From Bacteroidota bacterium (GTDB taxonomy: Bacteria > Bacteroidota > Bacteroidia > Bacteroidales > UBA1556), in assembly GCA_003648395.1 (NCBI GenBank), contig QMPB01000072.1:1-12751 (forward strand): 12,751 nt of DNA, written 5' to 3'. Made by a program: the position numbers and the translations under genes. A model generated the notes under the pieces. The model saw only the letters and a list, made by a program, of their open reading frames with translations. It did not search any database and was not told where the DNA came from. This document shows, one piece after another, positions 1 through 8,106 of this stretch. Position 1 is the first letter of the stretch, and each line of letters begins with the position of its first letter.

Positions 1-554
1 GCAAAACTAAATTTGGTAATATAAAGAGCAGCATTTGATTCATCAAACTTTGCTGTGGTACTTTCTTTTATCACATACAAAATTATCATCGAAACAATTA
101 AGCCCGAAAGTGCATGAATAAATGCCGTAAAAACTCCAAGTTTTAAACCTTGCTTTACTTTTGCATTCTCTCCCATAAAATATGAGAAAACTAAAACTTT
201 ATTATGTCCAGGGCCAAGTGAATGTGCAATTCCATAAAGAAATGAAATAAGCAATATCCATAGGTAAGCAATTGAATTTCCTTCTTTTGCAATGCTTCTT
301 GCTTTCTTGGTTATAGTTCTACGAAGCTGCATTTGCCAATGGGTATTCTTTCGTAAGAATTTATTAAATTTCAGTCTAATAAACGATGATTTAGAATGAG
401 ATAATGTATTTCTCTCTTTATTAATATGTTTCTTCTCAAGCTTAGCAGTATCACTCTTCGAGTGACTAAACATAGGATTCACCTGTGCTTTAAGATGAAT
501 ATTAATAAACATAAACACCATCAAAACAAATCCGATAAATCTTATCTGCTTCAC
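1..554 (-). CDS. NicO/RcnA-family nickel/cobalt transporter, partial (C-terminus outside window)
   Basis: The first 184 residues are visible; the gene runs off the left edge. A signal-like hydrophobic N-terminus (about residues 5-22, ending LKAQ) is followed by a charged, partly His-containing linker (25-90). The first transmembrane segment (97-112) runs into the family hallmark HSLGPGHNK (His111 to Lys119). A second membrane segment (138-162) carries TAFIHAL with His147. In the NicO/RcnA family these histidines lie on the Ni2+/Co2+ path across the inner membrane, so this is probably a metal permease; export or uptake cannot be told from what is visible. The start is a GTG whose last bases overlap the TGA of the DUF1007 gene (GTGA), and an AG-rich stretch precedes it. 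An ATG 11 codons later would break the signal segment. Pairing with DUF1007 is typical for this family. Family call is firm, direction of transport is inference. Confidence 0.85.
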   Translation of the reverse strand, partial: MKQIRFIGFVLMVFMFINIHLKAQVNPMFSHSKSDTAKLEKKHINKERNTLSHSKSSFIRLKFNKFLRKNTHWQMQLRRTITKKARSIAKEGNSIAYLWILLISFLYGIAHSLGPGHNKVLVFSYFMGENAKVKQGLKLGVFTAFIHALSGLIVSMIILYVIKESTTAKFDESNAALYITKFSF

Positions 555-1159
555 TTCTTCTTAGCTTTTAAGTGAATAACTTGTGGATAAATTTGACCAA
601 AATAATAAGCCATATTCTCATCTTCTTCTATCGAATAATTCAAATCAAACTTATCATTATTTAGAAAAGTAACAGGCTCTTCCTCATCTAAATACACATC
701 CATATAATAGGTTTCGTCATAAGGACAAATATTAATCAATTTATAAGAATCAGAGGAAATATTAATACTAAGAGGAATATAAAACTCATAAATCATCTGC
801 CCATCTTTAATGTAAGCCTTAAAGTTTTCAGTTTTACTGTATTCAACTCTATTATTTCCAACAAAAATCTTAGTAAAAAAGCCAAATTCTTTAAGATTCA
901 CAAAAGCCTCATTATAAAGTCTTTTCTTCTCATTATCATCAAATATTCCATTGGCATCAGCATCATATTCTTCGAGCATAAGTTCGGTAAACATTTCATC
1001 AAAATCCCACCTCACTCCTATTCCACATACTCCACTGTCATTAAAATCTATACTTAAGAAAGCATTGATAAACACATGAGGATGAGCAGTAGAAATACTA
1101 CTTATTCCAAAAAATATTAGTATAAAACTTAAAGTCCTAATTCTTCTTCCTATAACCAC
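551..1159 (-). CDS. DUF1007 family periplasmic protein (NicO partner)
   Basis: A short basic n-region (RRIR), a hydrophobic stretch and a cleavage site before HPHVFI make a clear signal peptide, and the mature protein starts with the HPHVF motif that defines DUF1007. It is followed by RWDFDEMF and a perfect EF-hand-like loop, DADANGIFDDNE, with D, D, N, G, D and E at loop positions 1, 3, 5, 6, 9 and 12. Family members sit beside NicO-type nickel/cobalt permeases and are thought to act as periplasmic metal-handling partners; the biochemical role is unproven. Start choice: the longest frame begins with ATG at 1201 and overlaps the upstream gene by 65 nt. I prefer the GTG at 1159 (202 residues, 23-nt overlap) because it gives a normal-length signal peptide. 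Neither has a good ribosome binding site. The stop overlaps the GTG of the next gene. Confidence 0.85.
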   Translation of the reverse strand: MVIGRRIRTLSFILIFFGISSISTAHPHVFINAFLSIDFNDSGVCGIGVRWDFDEMFTELMLEEYDADANGIFDDNEKKRLYNEAFVNLKEFGFFTKIFVGNNRVEYSKTENFKAYIKDGQMIYEFYIPLSINISSDSYKLINICPYDETYYMDVYLDEEEPVTFLNNDKFDLNYSIEEDENMAYYFGQIYPQVIHLKAKKK

Positions 1160-2597
1160 GATATCTTGGATTTTCAAGTTGAAGATTACCTTTTTTATCA
1201 TTTAAGTATTTAAGAAAATAGTCTTCAAAGTATTCTGAAGGTCGTGGGGCATTCCAGTTAACTATTTCCCCTTCTTTGCCAATAAGAATAGCTCTTGGCA
1301 TAATTCCCACTTGATAATTCTGAATAAAACTATAATTATCTTCCAAGAACACAAAATGCCATTTATAATCTTTATCTCGAATATAATTCATCATATCCTC
1401 ATTATTTCTATCTAGCGAAATATGAACAAAAGTAACAACATCGTCAAACTTTTCCTCTAGTTCTTTTGTATATTTCATATCCGACAAACACTCAATACAC
1501 TCATTGGTCCAGAGCTGAATATATATATATTTGTCAGCAAGTTTCTCTAGATTAATAGTATCTGAATTAGAATCAATAAACTCAAAATTTGCAGCTTTAG
1601 CATTAGCCTTTAAACTCTCAAGCATTACTCTTATATTCACCGCTATACGCTGATGTTCTTTGCTGTATTTACTGGCACTAATATCATACAATATATTAAT
1701 TATTGCAGCTTTATCGTACTTATCCATATTATATAGCTGGGGCAAATTTCTTAGTATTACCAATTCTCTCAAACTAGGATTTGTCAGCAGACTATCATTT
1801 GCCAAAAGGGCTGATAACGCTTGGTAACTTTTTTCGTAATTAATTACAGAATCAAGCTGTATGGTTAGCTTATGTTTTAAACTAGAGCTTATATAATTGA
1901 TCCAAAAAGACTTAAAAAAACTCATATAAGCATTGTTGCTGTATGCAATTTTCTTAGGGTCGAAATATGTCTTTACAATATAATCTCTACCATATTGGTT
2001 ACTCAACATTCGGAACTGAGCCAATTGGATATCAGCATTAGATTTAAGAAATGGCTTTGGATGTTTACTAATGTACAAATTCACTTCTGCCTCTAAAGTA
2101 TCAATGAGTCTCCAACTTTTATTACCCATTCGTAATCTTAAATGATTTTCGGCAATAAAGTTATCGAACAAGATATTTAAGCTATCAAGCTCATAATTAA
2201 TTTCTGCTTGTGCAGGCTTTACAATTCTATAATTTGGAACCAAATACCCAACTACTGTTTTGGGATAAAACTCACGATTATTAAAATCTACTTTATCAAA
2301 CTGAATCTTATATTTCTCGTTTGGAACAACATAAAAAGAAATTCTAAAATACTTTATTTCCACAAAGCATTTCTGCACAGTAGAATTATAAACATCGAAA
2401 GAAAAATTGCCATTCTTATCAACTACTGTTTCGGCAAGCACTATTCTCTCCATGGAAATCAGGTCTTTATACGTCCAAATAGTTACATTCTTATTTTCAG
2501 CACCTGGGAAATTCAACTCTACACTAGACTTAGCAATTCCTTTAAAAGAAACAGAGATAAACAGTAGTAATATTAATAATAATTTAAAAATCTTCAT
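1137..2597 (-). CDS. Secreted thioredoxin-fold (TlpA/AhpC-TSA-like) protein with CIEC active site
   Basis: 486 residues. There is a signal peptide at 1-22 with no lipobox cysteine, so the protein is probably periplasmic. Residues about 25-110 look like the beta-rich N-terminal domain (DUF4369-like) common on Bacteroidota TlpA-type proteins. Residues 130-330 are a helical middle region that I cannot assign. Residues 337-470 are a thioredoxin-like domain: a beta strand leads into CIEC (Cys367, Cys370), and the cis-proline motif is IMP (Pro434). The active site context LWTNECIEC departs from the usual FWATWCGPC, which suggests changed redox potential or partner choice. It lies 13 nt after coaD and overlaps the DUF1007 gene, so it is probably co-transcribed with both. 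A role in keeping thiols of metal-handling partners reduced is possible but is inference only. Confidence 0.82.
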   Translation of the reverse strand: MKIFKLLLILLLFISVSFKGIAKSSVELNFPGAENKNVTIWTYKDLISMERIVLAETVVDKNGNFSFDVYNSTVQKCFVEIKYFRISFYVVPNEKYKIQFDKVDFNNREFYPKTVVGYLVPNYRIVKPAQAEINYELDSLNILFDNFIAENHLRLRMGNKSWRLIDTLEAEVNLYISKHPKPFLKSNADIQLAQFRMLSNQYGRDYIVKTYFDPKKIAYSNNAYMSFFKSFWINYISSSLKHKLTIQLDSVINYEKSYQALSALLANDSLLTNPSLRELVILRNLPQLYNMDKYDKAAIINILYDISASKYSKEHQRIAVNIRVMLESLKANAKAANFEFIDSNSDTINLEKLADKYIYIQLWTNECIECLSDMKYTKELEEKFDDVVTFVHISLDRNNEDMMNYIRDKDYKWHFVFLEDNYSFIQNYQVGIMPRAILIGKEGEIVNWNAPRPSEYFEDYFLKYLNDKKGNLQLENPRYRGYRKKN

Positions 2598-2610
2598 AAA
2601 TATAGAAACT

Positions 2611-3084
2611 CTATTTTTTAGAAATTATTTCTTTTATTATTTCTTTAGGCACTAAAGTCGAAATATCACCACCATTTTTATACACATCTCTCACTATAGA
2701 CGAACTAATTGGAGTATGAGCTGTAGAAGTAAGCATAAAGATTGTTTCAATATCATTTTTCAGCAGTTTATTTACCTGCCCAATTCCCCTTTCAAATTCG
2801 AAATCGGCAGCAGTACGCAGCCCTCTAAGAATAAACTTCGCATTTTCGTTGATACAAAAATCTACAGTTAAGCCCATGAATGATTTGACCTCGATTTTAT
2901 CTTCATTGGGGAAGCTATCACGAATCCACTGCATACGTTTCTCCACATCAAACATCGAATTCTTAGTAGAGTTAATTCCAACTCCAATAATAATTTTATC
3001 AAAAAGAGGCAAAGCTCTACTTATAATACTCTGATGTCCAATAGTAATTGGGTCAAAGCTTCCTGGGAAGACTGCGATATTCAT
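2611..3084 (-). CDS. coaD: Phosphopantetheine adenylyltransferase
   Basis: 157 residues, the normal CoaD length. It transfers AMP from ATP to 4'-phosphopantetheine to give dephospho-CoA, the fourth step of coenzyme A synthesis from pantothenate, in the cytoplasm. The nucleotidyltransferase motif GSFDPITIGH lies at residues 8-17 with the catalytic TxGH; the more common Asn between Thr and Gly is Ile here. The LRGLR substrate-binding segment (86-90) with following DFEFE, and the C-terminal ISSSIVRD (126-133) nucleotide-binding motif are all present. It begins with ATG at 3084, about 27 nt after a good -7 promoter element, and is the first gene of the probable coaD / thioredoxin-like / DUF1007 / NicO transcript. 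An essential housekeeping gene leading metal-transport genes ensures their steady transcription. Confidence 0.96.
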   Translation of the reverse strand: MNIAVFPGSFDPITIGHQSIISRALPLFDKIIIGVGINSTKNSMFDVEKRMQWIRDSFPNEDKIEVKSFMGLTVDFCINENAKFILRGLRTAADFEFERGIGQVNKLLKNDIETIFMLTSTAHTPISSSIVRDVYKNGGDISTLVPKEIIKEIISKK

Positions 3085-3111
3085 TTTGAATGGTTTAGTT
3101 TATTGATAGTG

Positions 3112-3119
3112 CAAATATA
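3112..3119 (-). promoter_or_regulatory. Bacteroidota-type -7 promoter element for coaD
   Basis: Read on the minus strand this is TATATTTG, an exact match to the Bacteroidota housekeeping -7 consensus TAnnTTTG. It lies 27 nt before the coaD ATG, leaving a short leader. I see no convincing TTG-type -33 element at the usual spacing; the upstream stretch is T-rich (CCTTTTTTTCC). Confidence 0.6.
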
Positions 3120-3150
3120 GGGAAATAAAAGGCTGAAGGAAAAAAAGGAT

Positions 3151-3169
3151 AAAGGCTAAAGGCTAAAGG
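3151..3169. repeat. Short tandem repeat, AAAGGCT unit
   Basis: Two full 7-nt AAAGGCT units and a partial third are in tandem, with a degenerate extra copy about 20 nt to the left (AAAGGCTGAAGG). The repeat is in the divergent spacer upstream of the coaD promoter. It could arise by slippage; no function can be assigned. Confidence 0.6.
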
Positions 3170-3191
3170 AAAAAAATTAAAGTATAAAGTA

Positions 3192-3238
3192 GTCGTCAGG
3201 TTGAGTGATTTGCGAAGTGTAACGAAGTAAATTGTAAA
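3192..3238. repeat. Candidate interspersed intergenic repeat element
   Basis: This 47-nt stretch is less AT-rich than the spacer around it and has a distinct texture: GTCGTCAGGTTGAGTG, then two CGAAG words 10 nt apart. It resembles the short GTCAGGTTGAG-type elements scattered between genes in some Bacteroidota genomes, from memory only. No second copy exists in this window, so this is tentative. Confidence 0.3.
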
Positions 3239-3291
3239 ACATGTATTAAGCTTAGTTGAAATAAAGCCAAGAAAAGACTACAATACTAAAA

Positions 3292-3313
3292 AAACAAAAA
3301 TGAAACAAAAATG
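3292..3313. repeat. 11-nt perfect tandem duplication upstream of the T9SS gene
   Basis: The unit AAACAAAAATG occurs twice in direct succession, 45 nt before the ATG at 3358, in the likely promoter or leader region of the large secreted protein. Copy-number change here could alter promoter spacing; that is inference. Confidence 0.6.
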
Positions 3314-3357
3314 AAATATTTACGTACAAGCATCATCAACTACCTAAATCACTAGTT

Positions 3358-6300
3358 ATGAGAATATTTATACTATTTATAATTATTATTATTTCACTTA
3401 ATAATTATGCACAAACTGGTCCTGCTGGTGTAGGTTCGAGTACAAGTAATATTCTTTGGAATCGTTCGGAAGACCTATCAGCATCAGCTAATGGCGACAA
3501 AATTGCAACATGGACTGATAACTCTGGTAATTCAAATGACTTAACTCAAAGTGATAATTCTTTTAGACCAGAATATGTTACAAATGAGCAAAATGGCTTT
3601 CCTGTAGTACGTTTCAATCAAACAAATGGAAGAATAAGGAAAACAAGTTTCTCTGATTTTCCTACTTCAGATATTACAGTCTTTATTGTCAATAAAAACA
3701 ATAACGAAAGTAGTGATGGTATATTTTCTTATGCATCATCATCATCTAATGGTGGAAATGATTTTTTGCTATTTAATTCTAATAATATTACTACATATAG
3801 AGATAATGTTAATAGAGCCTCTAGCCAAAGCGCAAATGATAATGCTTGGCATATTATTGATGTTAGTTGGACCAGTGATGGTGGTGGATTAGAATTATGG
3901 AAAGACAATGCATCAAAATATACTAATACATTATCTGATGGTGTAGATATTACTAGTGGTGGATGTTTAGCCATAGCGGGCGAACAAGATGCTGTTGATG
4001 ACAACTATGCAAGTGGACAAGCACATTTTGGAGATTTTCTTGAAATAATTGTGTATAATACTGAACTAAATTCAGCTCAAAGAATAATAGTAGGAAACTA
4101 TTTGGCAGCAAAATATGCACTAACAATTTCCAATGATTTTTATGCATACCAATCAAACTATTCGCACGAATTAGCTGGAATCGGTAGATTTGATGCTTCA
4201 AATACACATACAAGTGCTCAATCTGCTAATTTAATTACAATAGACAATGCCTCAGCAATGACTACTGATGGCGAATACTTGCTTTTTGCTCATGATAATG
4301 GTAGTATTTCTTCTTGGACTTCAACAGGAAGCCCTTATAATACTCAGAAAATTGATCGTGAATATAGAATTGATGAGACAGGTGATGTAGGAACTGTTGA
4401 CATTACCCTAAATGAAAACAATTTAGCAGCATTACCCTCTGGATACACAAAGTATGGTGTTATGATTGATGCTGATGGTGATTTTACAAGTGGAGCAATA
4501 GTTTATGAAATGGCAGCCTCTGGTTCTGATTATAAAGTTACAGGAGTTGATGTTACAGATGGAGATTATATGTGCATAGTAGCAATAAAACCTAGTGTAC
4601 AATTTACTACTGATGCTGGAGCTGAACTAGAAAGCGTAAATGCTTCTGCCGATATTGAATTGAATTATATTCCTGCTTCAAATGTCAGTATTGATTATTC
4701 AACTTCTGACGGAACTGCAACTGCAGGTTCTGACTATACCGCTGTTGCGGCAACCACATTAAATTTCCCTGCTGGCACAAGTTCTCAAAGTGTGTCAGTA
4801 ACCGTTACCGACGATGGGACAGAAGAAGGGAATGAAGATTTTACAATTAATTTAAGTAACCCTTCTTCCGATTTAAATATCGGAACTAATGGCACTTACA
4901 CCCACACTATAAATGATAATGATAATACAAGGAAAATATACTTTTCAGCAGCTAGTTCTTCTGGGAGTGAATCAACAACAAGTGTAAATATTACCGTAGA
5001 AATAAATTCAGCTGACGGAAGCAACTCCACTACAGTAGATTATACAGTTACAGGAGGTACAGCATCAGGTGGAGGAACAGATTATACATTAGCAGATGGT
5101 ACTGCAACCATTTCATCAGGAAATACTACTACAGATATAAGTGTTACAATTAATAATGATGCTCTTGATGAAGACAATGAAACAATAATTATTAAGCTTA
5201 GTAATCCCAGTAGTAATTGTAATTTGAGCGATACTGACCCAATAGAACATACTTATACTATAAATGATGATGACGACCCTCCTACAGTGTATTTTACTAA
5301 TACTTCTTCTTCTGGAGCAGAATCTGTTGCTACAAAAAATATTGAAGTAAAGCTCTCTGATGCATCATCAAAAGATGTTAGTGTCTCTTTCTCAACTTCT
5401 GGTACAGCAAGCTCAGGCAGTGATTATTCAATATCAACATCTTCTCCTGTAACAATTACAGCTGGGAATACAACTACAGATATCACTTTAAGCATAATAG
5501 ATGATAATTCTCAAGAAGCTGATGAAACAGTAATTCTTACATTAAGTGGACCAACCAATGCTACTTTAGGAGCTAATACTCAGTATACTTACACCATAAC
5601 AAATGATGATTTCGTTGGATTTGATGGGCCCGGAGGTGTTGGAAAAAGTGCAAACCTTAAAATTTGGGTAAGAGCTGAAGATATACCAGGTAGTTCAAAC
5701 GGTGACAAAATTAGTTCTTGGACAGATCAAAGTGGTAATAGTAATGACTTAGGACAATCTGATGCTACATTCCAACCATTATTCTATGATAATATAGTAA
5801 ATGGATATCAAGTTGCAAGATTTTCTCCTGACAATGCTCGTTTAGTAAAAACATCATTTTCTGATTTTCCTACTTCAGAAATCACTTCATATTATGTAGG
5901 ATATACAACTACTGCAAATAATGATGCATCCATTTCTTATGCCTCAAGCGGGAGTAATAATGACTATCTTTTATTTGGAAGTAATAATGTTCAAGTATTT
6001 AGAGCTAGCCAAAGAGTTTCTACCAGTGTTGATGCTCGTAATTCTTGGGTAATTGTTGGTACTTCATGGAGAAATAGTGATGATAATGTTCTTGCTTACT
6101 TAAATGGACAAGAGAAATATGATAATACATTATCATCAGATAATGATATTGCTCAGAATGGCTGTTTAGCTATTGGTGCAGAACAAGACTCTCAAGATGG
6201 TGGCTATGATGTTGACCAAGACTACGAAGGAGATATGGCAGAAGTGTTTATTTATAATGTTATTCTAAACTCGGCACAAACCAATATCGTAAACAATTAT

Positions 6301-7380
6301 CTTTCTGCAAAATACGACATTACAATGGCTGCAAATGATAAGTATGCTGGTGATATTAATGGGAATGGTGATTATGATTTTGAAGTAATAGGAATAGGAA
6401 CAGAGAGTGATGGAATACATGACGAAGCCCATGTTAGTGGCGGTTTATGGCTGAAACAAGCTTCTAATTTTGGGAATGGTGATTATTTATTAATTGGTCA
6501 CAATCATATTACTCCTCAAATATATACTCCTGATGATGATGCAGGATTAACAGCAGTAAGCATAGAAAAACGTTGGGCAAGAGATTGGTATTTTGATATT
6601 ACGGATGCTGGAGGAGCAATTACTGTTGATCTGACTTTTGACTTTACTGAAGCAGAAATGAATAGCTCTAACTCTCCTGATGGAACTACAACTAATTATA
6701 AATTATTATATCGTGCTGGAACAAGCGGCGATTGGAAAATTGTTAGCTCTGCTAGTTCTAAAACAGCTTCTCAGTTATTATTCACAGGTCAAGCTTTAGC
6801 TGACGGTGATGGCTATTATGCACTTGGAACAATTGATTCTACCAATTCTCCTCTTCCAATAGAATTGATTAGCTTTAATGCAATTAATAATAATGGCTCT
6901 GTAGAATTAGATTGGAAAACAGTATCTGAAACTAATAATGATTTCTTTGAAATTCAACATTCTAAAAATACAAAGGATTGGAAACAAATTGGTATTATTG
7001 ATGGAAATGGAACTACTAATGAATTACATAATTATAGTTTTATTGATAAAAATCCAGCTACTGGAACTAATTATTACCGTTTGAAGCAAGTTGACTTTGA
7101 TGGTAAATATAGTTATTCTCAGATCAAATCAGTTAATATTAAAAGCACTAAGAGTATTGAAATTTACCCAAATCCAAGTAATGGATTAGTTTATATTAAC
7201 CAGATTGAGGAAGGTAGCAAAATTGAATTATTGGATATGAATTCAAGGCTAATAAATATTGATATTCAGTATAACGGAAGTAAAGCCATGCTAAACTTAG
7301 ATAGACTACCTAAGTCAATATATTTCATTAGAATTATTAGTAATAATAAGTCTCAGGTTTTTAGAATTGTGAAAAACTAA
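3358..7380 (+). CDS. Large T9SS-secreted multidomain protein (lectin-like modules, three Calx-beta domains, sorting domain)
   Basis: 1340 residues, the only clear plus-strand gene. Signal peptide 1-19 (ending YAQ). Residues 21-260 form a LamG/concanavalin-A-like module (WTDNSGNSNDL, GGCLAIAGEQD, NYLAAKY), and 261-410 a beta-rich follow-on module. Three Calx-beta domains lie at about 411-523, 524-641 and 642-752, each with acidic calcium-type motifs (DDGTEEGNED, DALDEDNET, DDNSQEADET). Residues 757-1160 repeat the lectin-like plus follow-on unit; the second copy adds a calcium-loop-like DINGNGDYDFE (about 999-1009). A fibronectin-like domain (1166-1261) precedes a type A T9SS C-terminal sorting domain (1266-1340; IYPNPSNG, then YFIRI and VFRIVKN). 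The protein should cross the outer membrane and be attached to the surface or released. Adhesion or glycan binding is likely but no ligand can be named. No catalytic motif was seen. The 3' end converges on the YceI gene. Confidence 0.93.
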   Translation: MRIFILFIIIIISLNNYAQTGPAGVGSSTSNILWNRSEDLSASANGDKIATWTDNSGNSNDLTQSDNSFRPEYVTNEQNGFPVVRFNQTNGRIRKTSFSDFPTSDITVFIVNKNNNESSDGIFSYASSSSNGGNDFLLFNSNNITTYRDNVNRASSQSANDNAWHIIDVSWTSDGGGLELWKDNASKYTNTLSDGVDITSGGCLAIAGEQDAVDDNYASGQAHFGDFLEIIVYNTELNSAQRIIVGNYLAAKYALTISNDFYAYQSNYSHELAGIGRFDASNTHTSAQSANLITIDNASAMTTDGEYLLFAHDNGSISSWTSTGSPYNTQKIDREYRIDETGDVGTVDITLNENNLAALPSGYTKYGVMIDADGDFTSGAIVYEMAASGSDYKVTGVDVTDGDYMCIVAIKPSVQFTTDAGAELESVNASADIELNYIPASNVSIDYSTSDGTATAGSDYTAVAATTLNFPAGTSSQSVSVTVTDDGTEEGNEDFTINLSNPSSDLNIGTNGTYTHTINDNDNTRKIYFSAASSSGSESTTSVNITVEINSADGSNSTTVDYTVTGGTASGGGTDYTLADGTATISSGNTTTDISVTINNDALDEDNETIIIKLSNPSSNCNLSDTDPIEHTYTINDDDDPPTVYFTNTSSSGAESVATKNIEVKLSDASSKDVSVSFSTSGTASSGSDYSISTSSPVTITAGNTTTDITLSIIDDNSQEADETVILTLSGPTNATLGANTQYTYTITNDDFVGFDGPGGVGKSANLKIWVRAEDIPGSSNGDKISSWTDQSGNSNDLGQSDATFQPLFYDNIVNGYQVARFSPDNARLVKTSFSDFPTSEITSYYVGYTTTANNDASISYASSGSNNDYLLFGSNNVQVFRASQRVSTSVDARNSWVIVGTSWRNSDDNVLAYLNGQEKYDNTLSSDNDIAQNGCLAIGAEQDSQDGGYDVDQDYEGDMAEVFIYNVILNSAQTNIVNNYLSAKYDITMAANDKYAGDINGNGDYDFEVIGIGTESDGIHDEAHVSGGLWLKQASNFGNGDYLLIGHNHITPQIYTPDDDAGLTAVSIEKRWARDWYFDITDAGGAITVDLTFDFTEAEMNSSNSPDGTTTNYKLLYRAGTSGDWKIVSSASSKTASQLLFTGQALADGDGYYALGTIDSTNSPLPIELISFNAINNNGSVELDWKTVSETNNDFFEIQHSKNTKDWKQIGIIDGNGTTNELHNYSFIDKNPATGTNYYRLKQVDFDGKYSYSQIKSVNIKSTKSIEIYPNPSNGLVYINQIEEGSKIELLDMNSRLINIDIQYNGSKAMLNLDRLPKSIYFIRIISNNKSQVFRIVKN
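3418..4587 (+). repeat. Internal duplication, copy 1 (lectin-like + follow-on module)
   Basis: Residues 21-410 of the T9SS protein. This copy aligns with residues 757-1160 through shared anchors: GPxGVG, NGDKI, SGNSNDL, KTSFSDFPTS, GCLAI, EQD, LNSAQ and AKY. It lacks the calcium-loop-like insertion of copy 2. Confidence 0.85.
4588..5613 (+). repeat. Three tandem Calx-beta domains
   Basis: Three domains of about 111-118 residues share the pattern VxF, then SGTA/DGTA, SDYT, an acidic DDxxxEExxE-like stretch, and a closing YTxTIxDDD. They lie between the two lectin-like duplications and probably form a calcium-stiffened spacer. Confidence 0.85.
5626..6837 (+). repeat. Internal duplication, copy 2 (lectin-like + follow-on module)
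   Basis: Residues 757-1160 of the T9SS protein. The SFSDFPTS segment still shares a 20-nt identical run with copy 1 (near 3652 and 5846), though the rest has diverged. It carries an extra DINGNGDYDFE loop typical of EF-hand or dockerin-like calcium sites. Confidence 0.85.
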
Positions 7381-8102
7381 TTTATTCTATTCAGAACTGC
7401 AGTAACCTTCATACTTACCGAGTCAGTAAATAAGAAGCTATCATCGGTTTGCTCAAAATTTCTGGAGTAGATTGTAACTCCCCATTTTGTTCTGTCAATA
7501 TAGAATCGGTCTGTTAGCACAAGAATTGAAGTGTCATTTTGAATAATTTGAGCTTGGAAACGTATCCTGTTATTTATTCCATTGATTTGTAAATTTCCTC
7601 CAAAAAGATATTTATTTGAACCCAATTTCTTTAGATGTGTAAGCCCTATTTTAGAGATAGGATGCGCATTAACATTGAAAAAACTATCAGATTTAAGAGT
7701 ATTCTCTAAAACTATTCGCATTAAGTCATAGTCAATATCGGTATCTCTAATACTATCCATTACTATTTCAAATTCCCCGCTAACGATCTTATTATCAAGC
7801 ATTGAAAGCTGACCGCTTTTAAACTTTACATAACCTGTATGAGTAACACAAAACCAAGTAACTAAGCTCTTTTCTTTATCCAGTTTAAAAAGCTGAATAT
7901 CTTCTCCAATATTTTCTTCAGTGTTTAATTCAAATTCTTTTGCAAATAATGAATCAACTTCTGGCACGTTAGCTTCGTTATTAATAGCTTTTACCTTAGA
8001 CTTATCATTCTTAATAACATTACTTTCGGGCGAACTACAACTTAACATAACTATAATTAGAGTTATGGTAATGCTAATGAGTTTTGAATGTTTTGTTTTC
8101 AT
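7377..8102 (-). CDS. YceI-like domain lipoprotein
   Basis: 241 residues. A type II signal peptide ends in the lipobox MLSC (lipid-attached Cys22), followed by a polar linker (23-70). Residues 74-239 form a YceI-like lipocalin-type barrel: the opening strand LVTWFCVTHTG, GEFEIVMDSI with D119-x-D following, the LKSDSFFNVNAHP block (136-148), GGNLQINGI, and the closing DRTKWGVTIYSR (203-214). The family binds long-chain isoprenoids or amphiphiles in the periplasm; ligand here unknown. It should be anchored in a membrane and face the periplasm or the cell exterior. Same strand as the nos-like operon, but separated from it by 174 nt with its own -7 element, so it is probably a separate unit. Its stop codon overlaps the stop of the convergent T9SS gene. 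Confidence 0.9.
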   Translation of the reverse strand: MKTKHSKLISITITLIIVMLSCSSPESNVIKNDKSKVKAINNEANVPEVDSLFAKEFELNTEENIGEDIQLFKLDKEKSLVTWFCVTHTGYVKFKSGQLSMLDNKIVSGEFEIVMDSIRDTDIDYDLMRIVLENTLKSDSFFNVNAHPISKIGLTHLKKLGSNKYLFGGNLQINGINNRIRFQAQIIQNDTSILVLTDRFYIDRTKWGVTIYSRNFEQTDDSFLFTDSVSMKVTAVLNRIN

Positions 8103-8106
8103 TTTA

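Noticed and set aside
2208..3034. Plus-strand open frames opposite the thioredoxin-like gene and coaD
   Set aside because: Compositions are implausible and they lie wholly inside two well-supported minus-strand genes.
3317..3324. TATTTACG as -7 promoter element for the T9SS gene
   Set aside because: It misses two of the six fixed positions of TAnnTTTG, and no partner -33 element is seen, though its distance from the ATG would suit.
3686..4213. Short frames inside the T9SS gene on both strands, including a His-rich stretch
   Set aside because: The His-rich run is the poly-Ser stretch at residues 126-130 read in another frame; the gene itself is unambiguous.
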